Below are positions 12,395-24,990 of a stretch of 64,000 nt of DNA, piece after piece. The position numbers were made by a program, and so were the translations under genes. Position 1 is the first letter of the stretch, and the number at the start of each line of letters is the position of its first letter. Source of the stretch: Posidonia oceanica (Eukaryota; Streptophyta; Magnoliopsida; Alismatales; Posidoniaceae); assembly GCA_037176725.1 (NCBI GenBank), contig JAZBRS010000026.1, positions 63,900,501 to 63,964,500 of the forward strand, written 5' to 3'. The notes under the pieces are model-generated. The model had not been told where the DNA came from. It was given only the letters and a program-made list of their open reading frames with translations, and did not search any database.

Positions 12395-12655
12395 ATGGCG
12401 ATACGTGGAGGAACAACAACGACGGCGACGACCACCACCACCACCAGGGGCGGCTCCAGTGATTTGGTTTCTCGAAAACTTCGAACTTTTGCAAGAAAAA
12501 AGGCAGCTTTGGTGGAAAACCACGAGCAAAACCAAAACCAAAGAGTTCCAGGTAAACCCAAAACCCCATTCTTGATGATTTTGCTATTAGTCCATTTGGC
12601 AGAGAAAATTCGAGAATTCGGCCGTATAAATTCCTCGTTTCGCTTCGATTGGTGA
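12395..12655 (+). CDS. Upstream ORF (86 codons) or alternative first exon of the mTERF gene
   Basis: Starts at ATG 12395 and encodes a Thr-rich run (from an ACG/ACC microsatellite) then a basic region and a hydrophobic stretch (FLMILLLVHL). Its stop TGA (12653-12655) shares a base with the ATG of the mTERF gene (12655), giving the overlap TGATG. It also contains a good splice donor (TTCCAG|GTAAAC at 12551/12552), so it may instead be the first part of an N-terminal exon spliced into the mTERF frame. No homology is recognised. Either it is a regulatory uORF or a piece of transit peptide; the sequence alone does not decide. Confidence 0.4.
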   Translation: MAIRGGTTTTATTTTTTRGGSSDLVSRKLRTFARKKAALVENHEQNQNQRVPGKPKTPFLMILLLVHLAEKIREFGRINSSFRFDW

Positions 12656-14661
12656 TGCTCAGATGTGGAACATCGTTACGAGTTGAAGTTGAACGAATTC
12701 GCAGTATGCTCGCTCATCATAGCACTCCTCAACGCCTTCCTGCGAAGCCCAGTGGTCTCTGGAGGACACCACCATATGTTTATAGATCTAGAGTCGACGC
12801 CCACGTTGGAATTTTGGTATCTCCTGCTTCGTTGGGCCCGCGGGCGAACCCGTCCACCGCCTGTTTGAAGATATGCCAACCTTGTTGTGCGACTGGAACC
12901 GGCAAATTGGTTGTTTTTCAAGGTGAATCTTGTGTTGATTTTCTGAAGGAATGGTCTTGTAGTGGTGGTTGCAGATTCTCGGCGGGAACATGGAATTCGT
13001 GGAAGCAATCGAATTTGCTTAAGAAGCAAGTTTATTTTGGTGTTAGAGCGTTCATCATGAGCACTCGAGCTTCCAGATCGGGTTTGGGTTCGTCGTGTGC
13101 TCCCTCCACTCTGGCGCGATATTCTCATGCTGCCCGGGTGGAGGCACAGGAGGCTCTCATGGATTACCTTCATTATACAAGGGGCTTATATTACACAGAT
13201 GCGGAACACATAAGCAAGAATTCTCCTCGTTTCCTTAAGTTTCTTCTTACAAAGGTTGACAACCAGGAAGATGTTAACCACGATATTGAGAAATTCTTAC
13301 GGTATAATCCTATAAATGAATTTGAGCCGTTCCTTGAGAGCTTGGGCTTGAAACCATCTGAAATTCATGTGCTTCTCCCTCGAGGTTTGTTTTTCCTCAG
13401 CGATGATGAAGAATTAGTCGAAAACTTTCGTCTCCTTTGTAATTATGGAATTCCCCGCAGTAAGATTGGTAAGATATATAAGGAAGCATATGGGGTTTTT
13501 AGATATGATTATGGAGTGTTGATGTCAAAACTCCAAGCTTATGAAGGACTTGGGCTGGACACTTCTACCGTTATTAAATTGGTATCAAGTTGCCCATCGC
13601 TTTTAGTTGGTGGAATTAATACAGACTTTGTGCTGGTTCTTGAGAAATTGAAGGGTTTAGGGTTTGGACACTACTGGATCAGAGCATGTTTATCAGAAAA
13701 TTATACGTATCAGTGGGATAAAATGCTGTGTGTAATGGATTTTTTCTATGAGATGGGTTGTATAGAGGAGGACATGAAGCAGCTGATAAGAGAACATCCA
13801 TGGTTCCTTTTTAATGAATCTGGAAAACAGGTTTATGTTGTGGTTTCAATATTACTGAAATTGGGCATGAAGATGAACAAAATTCTGTCTTTGTTGCTGC
13901 GGTATCCTCAGATCGTATCTCAGACTGTTGTGAAGAATCTATGCCGGTCCATTCGTTTTCTTTCTGAAAGTGGAATGGATCCTGAAGACATTGCTCGGAT
14001 AGTCTTTAAACACCCACAGTCGATGGGCTATTTATTGGATAGGAAACCTGAGGATGTATTGTCAAGCTTAAAAATTGACAAGCCAAAGCTTTGTCAAATC
14101 ATCAATGAGGATCCAGATCAATTGGGCAAGTTGGCTTCAAAAAGAAAGGTTAAAGCTATGCTACCTGCCAGAGACAGAACAAATCTTCTCGAGAAGACCA
14201 CATTCTTGTTGAAATTGGGTTTCCTGGAAAACTCAGATGAGATGGCAGCTGCTCAGAAACAGTTTCGGGGAAGAGGTGACCAGCTGCAGGAGAGATTCGA
14301 TGTGCTGTTGAATGCTGGTTTGAACTTCCCCGATGCTGTGCACCTGGTCAAAGAAGCTCCGCAAATTCTCAATCAATCTGTGGATGTTTTAGAGCAAAAA
14401 ATAGATTACCTTGTTAATATTGCAGGATATCCATTGAATTCTGTTAAGGATTTCCCAACATATCTTTGTTACAACGTAGACAGGATCAAGCTCAGATTTT
14501 CAATGTTCCAATGGATGAAGGAGAAAGGTATAGTGAAAGATAAAGTGGCTCCTAGCTCTATTATTGCTTGCACAAAGGAGAGGTTTGAAAAGTATTACGT
14601 AAATGTTCTCCCCGAAGGCCCAGAGGTGTGGGAAACCTTTAATAAATCAACTTCTACATAG
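12655..14661 (+). CDS. mTERF family organellar transcription/RNA factor, 668 aa, intronless
   Basis: A single uninterrupted frame of 668 codons. From about residue 160 to 640 it contains tandem degenerate mTERF repeats of about 30-35 residues: helices with the recurrent pattern of Leu/Ile, a Pro at repeat starts and P-x-x-L/I motifs (for example SCPSLLVGG, HPWFLF, RYPQIVSQ, HPQSMGYLL, EAPQILNQS). Plant mTERF proteins act in mitochondria or plastids on transcription termination, intron splicing or organelle gene expression. The N-terminal 150 residues are Ser/Arg/Cys-rich with few acidic residues, as in a transit peptide, but long; M135 (MSTRASRS) is an alternative start. I chose ATG 12655 because it is the first ATG in frame; the frame is open slightly further upstream without an ATG. 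The family is certain; the organelle and member are not assigned. Confidence 0.93.
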   Translation: MLRCGTSLRVEVERIRSMLAHHSTPQRLPAKPSGLWRTPPYVYRSRVDAHVGILVSPASLGPRANPSTACLKICQPCCATGTGKLVVFQGESCVDFLKEWSCSGGCRFSAGTWNSWKQSNLLKKQVYFGVRAFIMSTRASRSGLGSSCAPSTLARYSHAARVEAQEALMDYLHYTRGLYYTDAEHISKNSPRFLKFLLTKVDNQEDVNHDIEKFLRYNPINEFEPFLESLGLKPSEIHVLLPRGLFFLSDDEELVENFRLLCNYGIPRSKIGKIYKEAYGVFRYDYGVLMSKLQAYEGLGLDTSTVIKLVSSCPSLLVGGINTDFVLVLEKLKGLGFGHYWIRACLSENYTYQWDKMLCVMDFFYEMGCIEEDMKQLIREHPWFLFNESGKQVYVVVSILLKLGMKMNKILSLLLRYPQIVSQTVVKNLCRSIRFLSESGMDPEDIARIVFKHPQSMGYLLDRKPEDVLSSLKIDKPKLCQIINEDPDQLGKLASKRKVKAMLPARDRTNLLEKTTFLLKLGFLENSDEMAAAQKQFRGRGDQLQERFDVLLNAGLNFPDAVHLVKEAPQILNQSVDVLEQKIDYLVNIAGYPLNSVKDFPTYLCYNVDRIKLRFSMFQWMKEKGIVKDKVAPSSIIACTKERFEKYYVNVLPEGPEVWETFNKSTST

Positions 14662-16428
14662 TCTGATCATATTTGTTTTCTTTCCTCTAATTTTAACTAA
14701 TTACGTGATTCTTTTTACCGTTTCTGCTTCTTTTTTCTTCCCTTTTGTGTTTTGTCGATGAAAATTTGTTGTGGATTTGTGTTCGTCTCGAAAGGATGTT
14801 GTAGTTGGAAGGCAAACACTGGTAAATTAAACAGATTAAATTTGTTTCTATTTTTTAGATATCTGTGGATATCAGGTGTTGTATATGTGGAACTTATGTT
14901 GCTCTACACATCTTGTTGCAAATAAAGACATTTTTTTATTCTTTTACTACTTGCAAAAGTGAAATCGAGGGATATGTAGTTTACTGTTAGAATGGTCTCT
15001 ATCTCTTCAATTGTTTGTGCAAATTCTGAGAAGATTATTGCATCCCCTGCCCCACTCTTTAAATGGTGAAACTATATATGAGCTTAGAGTTGCTGCAATG
15101 ATTATATACTGATATGAGAGAGAGAAAAGGCTTTTGTGGGACAGAGAAAAGACATTAAACTCAAGTAAATTCAGACTCAGCAAATTATAGTGGTATAAGA
15201 GAATAAGAGATTAAGGAGGAATTCGTGTTATTAGAAACAATAGAGAAAGAAAAGAATTTCTGTTTGATCACTTTTCTTAGTGGTGTTTGTGTCTCAACGG
15301 GAAAGGAAAATATTTTTCAATTATTTCCTAAGTATAAAAGAAGAGTGGATTTTTATTTCCGTGGTATAGAATTTGAATTCCAACGAAAACTCCACTCATG
15401 CTTTAACTTCTCCTTTCTCTTCCTCCTTCATTGACGTCTTTCTTCTTCTTCCTCCTCTTTCACTCATGTCCTTCTTCTTCTTCTTCCTTCTTCTTCCTCC
15501 TCTTTCACTCATGCCTTTCTTCTTCTTCCTTACATGCGAGTTCCTTTTAAGATATAAATTAAAATAGTGTTGTCATGTTTTTTGTTACACAATTTCATTT
15601 TTAGAGAAGATAAAACTGATTTACTTGAAGATCTTGAAGTTGAGTTAAAGGAAAATCAAGAGGATACTGAAGATCAATTTTTAAACCAAGTATAAGTTTC
15701 TAAGGAAGAATAAGATGATGAAGAAGTTGAAGAGATATACAGAGGTGTGGGATTATCTCAAAAACAAAAAAAGCGATGGTTAATCAGATGCGGATTAATA
15801 TCGCTAATTCTATATGATTTCATTAGTTTTATTATCGTTATAAAATTGATGATATATTATTTGGATAAATTAAAAGTACTTTCCTTCTGTTTCCATTAGT
15901 AGACACAAATACACTGGTTTTGTTTTCTGTTTGTTTCCAGTGACAAGCACAAACATCAGAAAATTTGTCAAACAGAAAATATATTCTGTTAGTTTTCATT
16001 TCCTTTAGTTTTCCTTTGACTATTATTTTCCATTTTCTTTCGTTTCCGAGATACAAACAGATCCTAAAAATACTTCTATTGGACAGAGGAGGAAACACAC
16101 AAAAGAACTCCAGAAAAAATACAGATTTAAGCAACTGTTTGCAGTTTCCAAAAGATCTTGACATCCACTCACAAATCTTTTCTTTTAAGCAAAAAATACA
16201 CTGCCTAGAGACATTAGAATTTAATTACAAACCAGCTTGGTGGAATTTGACTGGGACGGTAAGTTCAGGTTGGTTTTTGCTACTGAAGTTGCCGGTTGCC
16301 TTCTACCACTCAAACAAAATCTAGGTGTTGCCTTTTAGACTGATTTGATGATCACCCTTTACATCTATACAGCTGATTAACAATATTATTGTCATGACTC
16401 AGATGAATCAAGTAATTTTTTGAGGGAA
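14662..16428. other. Region between the mTERF and MYB-CC 3' ends
   Basis: Holds the 3' UTR of the mTERF gene, an AT-rich spacer, a CTT/TTC low-complexity stretch (15405-15530) and an acidic, coding-like but stop-interrupted stretch near 15604-15780 (Glu/Asp-rich, then QKQKKRW) that I do not recognise. The segment 15880-16080 has the look of a MITE (repeated tttccgtt/aaacag words and a tail reading acaaacagatcc), but no clean terminal repeats were established. Confidence 0.4.
14921..14926 (+). promoter_or_regulatory. Putative polyadenylation signal of the mTERF gene
   Basis: AATAAA 260 bp after the stop codon, followed by a T-rich stretch. It is the first perfect AATAAA downstream. Confidence 0.45.
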
Positions 16429-18763
16429 CTAGTTGTACTCGGACCCTTGAACATCTCCTAGGGGAATTGGATGATCATCAGAAGGCGTAACTTCAGAGCT
16501 CTGTGCTTCCAAGCGGTTATGATTCACTTTCTGCTGCTCTTCAAACATCTTCCTTAGCTGTTTTCCTTGTTCTTCTATTCGTAACTGCATATTCCTCTGA
16601 GCCTGAACCATCAAATTTGGGGAACACAATTGCTAATAAGTTCACGGATAAAAACTGAAAGGAAGAGGAGTTCATACTTTTTGGAAGAAAACAGATATAT
16701 ACCTCCAACTGTTCATGAAGTCGCCTCTGTACGTCTAGCTGCAGTCGTAATGCTTCGGATATTTGTGTGCTACTGTCGGTAGGTTGAGACATGTATTTAG
16801 CATAAGTTGACATTAGTGCCACATAAATATGAGCATATAGTTGCCAATTTGCATGACATTGAAATTCCAATTTTAGTAAACAAAGTAATCTTACGTTTTG
16901 AGATCAAGATGAGGTACTTCATTAGTGGAAGCTCTCTTCTCGAACTTGTCTTCAAATGATATGGAAGAATAATCAGAGATCGCTGAGAAATGTGACATTG
17001 AAATCATAGAAAAACATCTATACGTTTAATGAACACAAAGAAGCCAAAATAGATGAATGAAATCAGGAACATCAATATAATAAACTTTTTCAGTTATCAC
17101 TGAAAACAATATTCTAAGAATGAGCTATAACAGTGGACAAAAGTTCTGGAACTCGATAACTAAGCCCCAATGCACTATAATTAATCTTAACCTAAACTAA
17201 TCTTGAAACTGTTCACTTGATGAAAAACAGTTACACGGTCTCAAGAAGAAATAATCCTATTTCGCTGCTGTAGATTACTAATATCAAGTACTAGGCTGGT
17301 GATTGATCTGTAACGTACTCCAGGTCACTTGAAAAACCAAAGGGCGAGCATACGATCACTAGGAAACTCAACTATATTATCCAATCTAATGCAAGACTAA
17401 GTGTTCATTTATGTTCTTGTAAAGCTAGGTACCTTTTCATAGTAATTTTGAAGATAATTACTTTGAAAGGTGCATACATATTGCAGATATCAGAATAATG
17501 TTGCATTTCATGTTTGAATTTGAGAAACATTTTCACTACACAGTTAAACTTAGACAAACAGAAAGAACGGATTAACCAGAGTCCAACCAACCATCGTGGA
17601 GTTCTAGTACACTACCTTCTGCAGAATCTGGTAAGTATTTGGCAATCCTATATTTCTGCATGTAAACATTTTATGTTTTGGTTCATATGTTCGTGAGTAA
17701 ACATCCATTAAATCTGCACATAATTAAATGACATCACCTGTAAATGACTTTTCACATGATATATGGTCAAGCCAGGTGTACCCATCAGTTTCAGTACCCC
17801 TTTTGGAGTAGCCTCTGCATAAAGAAAACATTTAAGTAGATTAGGTTCTCGATCATATAAAATTTAATGCATCAATGTGTTTCTTATTTCTTACTGTCTG
17901 CCCCTCCAAGTCGATTGACAGAATCGACAAATCGTTGATGGAGTTCAGGATTCCATCTGATCCGTGTTTTACATGGGACTGAAGGAGTAGCAGGGTTGGA
18001 AGTAACAGGGGTACCAGCTCTTGCTTCTGTTAATCCCCTCTGTGCCTGAAGCTGGAAATAGCTTGGCTGTTTTGCTGATGAGTAAGAACCAATCTTGAAA
18101 AAAACACCCATCAGTTACTTTTTATCATGGGAAGGCCATAAAAGATTAAGCAAGAATAAAGATAAACTCTACAAACTAAATTAAGTGAAGTTGAAGTATA
18201 ACAAGAAAACTTACGTTGGAATGAGGAAACGCCTCGCTCGATCCATTGGATCTCGCATCAAAGACGAAGCGGGCACCTGCTATATTACTTGGTGAAGAAG
18301 GCCAAAACTCTGTCCCCAAAGAATTTCTGAAAACTGGCTTGCCAAAGCTATCAGCAACTATTGAATTCATATTTCCTTGGGAAGGAAACTTTGCCACTGA
18401 TTCAGAGATGTCTTCTGGACAGAGACCATTTTGCTTGGCTAAATTGGCAGAAACCTGTGAACCTTGTCCTTGATTCACCGGGGATGATATTTCGGAGGAG
18501 CTTTTCTGCAAACTTGTGAACAAGGGAAGGGTGCCAGTTTGACAATCAAACTGGGGTATTCCCATGTACCGGTCTGCCACGTAAAAGACCGAAGGTGTCG
18601 ATAGAGCATGATTGGAAACAGGAGGAGGGAGATTAGGAGGCATGGACCTTGGATGTGACCAGTATCCCTCGGAGGTCACAAATGACTCAGAGGAGTTTTG
18701 ATCACATTGCTGAGAAGAGTTATCGGACAGCCCATACTGAAGAGGAACTCCCATGTTCCACAT
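16429..18763 (-). CDS. MYB-CC (GARP) transcription factor, PHR1-like, 398 aa, seven coding exons
   Basis: Exons on the minus strand: 18763-18215, 18093-17895, 17814-17738, 17655-17616, 16982-16895, 16772-16703, 16602-16429. All junctions are GT-AG and all phases agree, giving 398 residues. The first 183 residues are a Ser/Pro/Gln-rich regulatory part starting [10 protein letters not shown]. Residues about 225-278 form the GARP Myb-like domain ([45 protein letters not shown]). Residues about 323-362 are the MYB-CC coiled coil with the LHEQLE motif, used for dimerisation. Proteins of this family bind the GNATATNC (P1BS) element and many control phosphate-starvation genes; whether this member does is inference. 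Length and exon pattern fit the family. It lies tail-to-tail with the mTERF gene. Frame is intact, so a working gene is likely. Confidence 0.93.
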
Positions 18764-19200
18764 CTGCCTAGAACCAAAATCCCTCCTGCAAGAAGGATGA
18801 AGAAACCAAACACTAGAATAATTTAAAGCCGAAACAAGAAGAACTACCAACTTCTTCTTCAACCAGGTCCTCAGCTTGTTGAGATTCAAAGGCAGTACCT
18901 GACTATAGTCGAAGTTTTTGCTGGATCTCGCAAAGACGACGTAACCAATCAAACTTCGCAAGCTCTTAAATTCCAACTTTTCCCTGATTCCCGATGCTTG
19001 TGCTCCTCTCATATTCCATCAGACTTAAAACACAAGATTTTTGAGATGTACATGATAATACAAGATTCCGGCATAATGCATAATTCATAATTCATAACAA
19101 ACATTTAACTACTCCTACAATGGATATGGATGAGCTCTGCTCCCTGATATTCCTATTGCCCAGACCATCACGAAACAAACCTTTTCTTTCTTCAAAGGTC
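18764..19200 (-). other. Probable 5' UTR and leader intron of the MYB-CC gene
   Basis: The ATG at 18763 is preceded by TTTTGGTTCTAGGCAG, and a good acceptor (TCTTGCAG) ends at about 18788. A 5' UTR intron is therefore likely. The frame is open further upstream on the minus strand (to 19012), but that extension is lysine- and hydrophobic-rich without similarity to the family and is read as UTR and intron. Confidence 0.5.
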
Positions 19201-19630
19201 CAGTTCAGGACAATTCTGTTCCTGTATATTTATGTGATGGGAATATCTCATTCTACCTTTTATTTTTAGATGTAAAAATAAGTTTCCTGAGTAGGGAAAG
19301 AACATTGGATAGAGACAATACCTCAGCCTGTTCAAACTTTATTCTAGATTAGATTGGAGATGTAAAGGCAACTGGTGCTCCGTAAGAAAATAGCATGACA
19401 GCTGATACAGTAAAATATACCGCATTAATACATCAAAGCTTCTTGTTAGCCGTTTTATACCATAATTTAGACAACTTCATGCTTATTTTTTTATGTGATA
19501 AATTACGTCAACTGAAAGGAATCGATTAAAATAAACAGGGATATTAAACCAAATCAAAGTCAATAAGCTGTTCTGGTGCTTGGGCCCCAACGCTAAATGG
19601 GAGAGAGGTTAGCCAACAATTTCAAATAGA

Positions 19631-19652
19631 AAGAGAGAGAGAGAGAGAGAGA
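19631..19652. repeat. (GA)n microsatellite
   Basis: Eleven GA dinucleotides with slight imperfection at the ends. Confidence 0.9.
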
Positions 19653-20184
19653 AGAGGTTCACTTAATTCTGCATTGGTATGTGATACTATAGCTCATGTT
19701 GCATTTGTTACTAGTCCTAAGCATTGGAACAACACCAAGGGAAACTATCAAGTCCTTTGTACTAATGCAATCAGTTCAAAACTTTAAAGAGCAGCCAACT
19801 AAAAAACCATCTTTTATTTGGACACCAACCAACAACTTGATGGGCAGAGCAGAAAAAACATATAGAATTACTAAAAGCCAACAAAAATAGATCTCTATTT
19901 GCATTTGTCTTTACCGGGTTATACAATTCAGATAAAGCAACAATAACCCAAATGAGCAATCAATCTCCACAGCGTGCAGTAAATTAATCTTGACTTGGTA
20001 TCAAGCAAACATCCAAACTAACATTAACGGTTGCAACAATTTATCTTAAATCACCAAATTCACAGAAATTTCTACAGTTTACTGCCAATCCTGGGAGACT
20101 TCTGGGATCTTATGGCGACGACTTGCGAAACCCCGGTTTGAGCTTTTTTCCCCATTTCTTTTACACCCAGTACCATTGTGAATA

Positions 20185-20219
20185 ATAAAAATAAATAAAT
20201 AAATAAATAAGTAAATAAA
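20185..20219. repeat. (AAAT)n microsatellite
   Basis: Run of AAAT/AAATA tetranucleotides with one interruption (aagt). Confidence 0.9.
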
Positions 20220-23200
20220 AGGTTCCTTTCTTACTGTCTAGTGTGTGCCTCCACTAACCCTAGCTTATCAGTGTCATATCTACGTGGACCACTAATATTA
20301 TTCCTGGACTCATCAATGTTGTGGTGGCCGCATGTCCAACAAGATTTTTATCTGGGAAAACACTCTGCAGATATCAATTTAGACAAGATTTTTTTCTCCA
20401 AATACCCTTACTAAGTTTGACAATATTCTGAATGTCCTCCTTATTCTTATAATTATCTTAATACCTCCAAAGAGTCTGGCAATTGCCTTCGATGCTCTTT
20501 CTAACTGGCAGAACATGACGCTGTTAGTTGTAGACATTAATAGAGTTAAAAAAATATCATTTTATTTTCTTATAAATTACTTAAACACCAATATGACTGA
20601 ATTTTTAACTACATATTATTTTTCATTTTCTTTTCCTTTCTTCTATAACTACAAACCATCAATTAATGATTAAGAATACTAAAAAAAAATCTAAAAAAAT
20701 AAGAATAATCACACTACAAAGTTAGTAATAATACACAAGTAATATTGATATTTAATGATTAAACATATTATAAATTTAAAATAAAATTTTAACCATAATT
20801 ATAACCATTAATTAAAATACTACACTAATTTAAACATATAAACTAAATCAAGAATAATTCAAAAATAATTTTATTTCTTAAGTATGCTAAAAAAGTTAAA
20901 AATAAAATGATTAACAATAATCACTCTAAATTTTACTAATTGTGCACAAGTCATACTAATTTTCAATGATTAAACATAAAACATGGTTATAATAAACACA
21001 ACTAAATAACAAAACTCCATACAATTCAAGCGTACAAACTAATCTAAAACCAATTTAGTCTAGTATTATGTCCAAAGTATTCATATGCCGCTATCTAATT
21101 CAAACTAACAAATATTATGATAAACATGTTAGAAATAAACCTAAATTAAGCACAATAATAAATCAAATTATGTCTTCACAATAATTAATTATTATAACAT
21201 AGTAAATGATAGACTAAAATGTTGGAAAAGAAAAGTGTAACAATTTAATTAAGGATAAATATCAGTAAACTCCTTATAAATCTAATACAAAATACATAAA
21301 ATTAAAATTAAACAATAAAATTACTTCAATGTAGATTAAAATAAATTTAGAAAGCAAAATCCCTAAATTCCTATTACAAATGGCATGAAAATACCTATAA
21401 ATAACTAAATTAGACCAAATATTTCTTAATTTGAGGTTTTATTAGTATTTTTTTAATCAATAAATATTAGTGTTTTACTTATGCAAACTTAGTAATTTTT
21501 ATACTATAAATTATTTTTTAAAATTTTTAGTATGTTTATCATTAAATAATGGTTTGTAGTTGTAGAAGAAATGAGAAGAAATTGTGACGAGAACATATAG
21601 TTATAAAAAAGACTTTATTGGAGGGTTTAAGCAAATTAAAGAGGGTAAAATAAAATTTTACAAGACTTTTAAAGTCTGTAGGTAATGATGCCACCTTCCG
21701 TTATTTAGTAGGGATATTGAAGACAACTGCCAAGCTCTTCGGAGATATTAAGAAATTATTGAAATAACGAAGGCATCTAGAGCATTGTCAAAGTTAATAG
21801 GGGTTTTGAGCAAAAAAACCCATTTAGACATCAATTTTGACAGCCATGATTTACCATTCACACGATTGAGTATGACATTGAGCATGTTGATATCAAATGG
21901 TAATGTAATGTAATTAAATGAGCTCCAACTTCTTTTCAACTAACTACTTATACCTCCTCAATTTAAATGGAAGTCTCTGAATTAGCTTTCTCATTAAAGC
22001 TAATCGGCAAGAGAGAAACATGTAAAAAAAAATATTCACTGCATGTGGAATATCAAATAGAAGGCTACACACATAATTTTAATTTTGCTGGAGTTTGTCT
22101 TTGGAATTGGTTAATTCATTCATGTGACACAAAGGACAGTGGTATTTCAAAATCAGTGGTTGTTAATTACCACATGATTACTTATACATGTGGTAGCTAT
22201 GCTTCGAAATGTGTCCTAGATGTTAGGATTCAAGGGCGAGATCTCCCAAGTAAAAACTAACTATTGAGATCCTCAATTTCGAACTCGAAAAAATTGCGAA
22301 GACACCACTAGTTTCTACAACATAGAAACTACAAAATTACCATTATGTCAACAAAAGCATTCTTAGCATCCTGTGAACAATATGTCTAGAGTGTGTTTTG
22401 TGGTCTAAATTAATCCAGTATACAAGACATGCATTAAACTTAACAAGTACATATTTAATTAGACTTTTTTGTTTTACTCCTGTTAATTCGAACTTTCATA
22501 TCAAATTTTAAAATAGCTGAAATTCTACTTACTTTTCAGACGTTTCAAATCCTATATAATTTTACCTTTTAACTCAATGTTGAAAAGTGTTTAAGATTTT
22601 TGTGCTATGTTGGATTCCATTCTTTTTCCCGCTTGTAGTCGTATCTTTAGATTACATTAATGAAATTACGAGCTACGATACGATTCTTCAGACCATATAT
22701 ACTGATTATTCTTATGAAGTTATAACTGAAATCGTGAAATCCATTTCATTTAAGGTCTAAATACGTACGTGACTAAATAAAAAAAATGAAAAAAAAAGGT
22801 CTTCAGAAGGTAGATTATCAAATCCACGACAGAAAATATGGCGAAAAGTTATTGAATCATATTACGTATAATGATTTGAAATCTAAAGAGACATCCCAAA
22901 CAATACGATGTTCTTCTTCAATTGAAAAAGGAAGATAAACAGCTTGTTTAATTATGAAAAGCGCGCAGGACAACAACACATATTGCCAGTGAAAATCAAT
23001 GGTACTCAACATCAATAATATCTTTACCAGTTGAAACCTTTTCTTAATCCGTGTCATATGCTCATTGAACTATTAATATATATTTTTCTATATGCAAGGG
23101 CATTACTTAAAGATGTTATTAACTTATCCTGCACACGTCTTGACGACTAACAAGTCTTATATATTTGTTATTGTTCAACACGTACAGCAATTAAGGTAGA

Positions 23201-24139
23201 CTGGTCTGCATCAATCATTAATTATGACTGTTTATTGTTTAATCATGTCGACTGGTCGTGAGCATTCATTAGAATTTGTGTTTTGTAGAATAGTCTTGTG
23301 AACATTTCATCATGAACATCAAATAATCAACAATCTAACAAAAGATGGAATCACATTAAAAAACGTAATGTTTAACTCAAATTTAGATCAAATTTAAAAT
23401 AACTGGTGACTTCTGCAGGCATATGTTAACAAGTCTTATGGGCCTGCGCACACAAAAATACAAAACATATTATGTGCTTTTGGTAATAATAATAATAAAA
23501 TTATTAAAGACATAGTAAGGCCCTGTGAACCCAGAGATGCTTACGTACATGTATATAACAACAGAGATGGGATCTTGGCATTTGCTTTATTCCGATTTGC
23601 AAGTGAAGTGAGTCCTTTTCTGAACAAACAAAAGAGCTCCAGATAGCATGTTTTTTTTATTCCTTTGCCTTCTCAAGCAATCAACATTGATTGCTGCTCT
23701 CTTACCGCAACTCCAACCCCCCCATTTGTTCTAATATGGTATGTTTTTTTTGTTCGAACAACAACTTGGAAGTGGAACTGAGATTCCAATTCATGATAAA
23801 GATGTGCTTCAACACATCATTTTCACTTCTTACACCTAAAGAAAAAGAGAAAGCCATATATTTAAGACACAGTAGGTACGTGAAGAGTGCTACCATACAT
23901 GCATGTTGCAGACGACCCATGAAATCCTTAGCCCCTCTTTAGCAGCTGGATGAAGGGTAGAATAAGGGTAGAATAGGAATTATAATATAGCAATACCCAT
24001 TCTATTTCCTCTATTCTGGTTTAACTATTCCGCACCTTCGGCGGAATAAGAGTTGAGCTACGTTTTATTCCGTTTTCCTTATTCCTCCTCCGTATTTCTC
24101 CACCGCCTCCTCTTCCACACCTTCTTCGTACGATTGCAT

Positions 24140-24296
24140 CCTCCATCGCCTCCTCTTCCCTCCAGTCCGATTGCCCCTTCCACTGCAACCGTGACCTCCA
24201 GCCGATCGCCCCTTCCACTGCAATCGCGACCTGATCGCCCCTTCCACCGCCTCCTCTTCCCTCCAGCCCGATCGCCCCTTCCACTGCCACCTCCAC
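24140..24296. repeat. C-rich minisatellite in the Harbinger 5' region
   Basis: The phrase gatcgccccttccactgc or a close variant recurs four times (near 24168, 24204, 24233, 24270), interleaved with cctcctcttccctccag. GC content is far above the surroundings. Confidence 0.85.
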
Positions 24297-24990
24297 CACT
24301 AGATAGCCCGATCGTTTCTCTCAAGTGAGTGTGGGCTTTTTATTATTATATATATATATATTTTAGTTATCCTATGGATTGGTAAGATGAAAGCTTATTT
24401 AGATCCTTTCTTATTATCAGTTATTAAGTTCGATGGTTAAATCTGAAATATGAGAATATGATCTTGATTGTGGACTATACACACAGAGATATTTACTTTA
24501 CTTCTCTGTTAGTTGGCTTCCCTTTTGCCGAAATAATGAGGTAATTAAAGAAGACAACAGGATTTGATGCCTTGTGGAATGAAGTTGGAAAAAAAAAACG
24601 AGAAGAAGAATAAGTCCTGTTTAAAATTCGTACGTCCGTAATAGCTAGATTTATTTTAGCATGTCCTTTGACTTCTTATACAATAATATAAATATGAAAC
24701 TGTTATGATACTCCTGAACCTAAACATTCGATTTGGCATGCCGGTTATTTAGTTTTCAAGATGTTTACATTGCATCCAAGATGACAACAATAGATTGAGA
24801 CCAATGATACTACTTATTTATTCTTATTAGGTAAAACAACAAAGATGATTAATTAGGTAAAACGTTTGTGTTACTTAATATTAGTTTTGTTAAAAATGTC
24901 AATTACTAATTTGTGATTGTGATTATTTTTCTGAAGCAATGATGTTTAATACTTTTTTTTTTTATGAAATGGACTTATAGAAAATAAAAA

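Larger units (their letters stand above)
19201..23930. other. AT-rich intergenic region
   Basis: No coding region is supported. The part from 20500 to 21700 is extremely AT-rich with imperfect repeats of words such as taattaaaa and is typical of heterochromatic spacer. A 97-codon frame at 21967-22260 has no recognisable domain and is not called. Microsatellites are listed separately. Confidence 0.5.

Noticed and set aside
12676..13173. 165-codon antisense ORF in the mTERF gene
   Set aside because: Lies over the coding strand of a clear gene and has no domain.
18764..19012. N-terminal extension of the MYB-CC protein to MRGAQASG at 19012
   Set aside because: Sequence is unlike the family, and a splice acceptor at about 18788 points to a leader intron; the ATG at 18763 fits better.
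21967..22260. 97-codon ORF in the AT-rich intergenic part
   Set aside because: No family resemblance, no splice context or neighbouring signals. Possible but not supportable.
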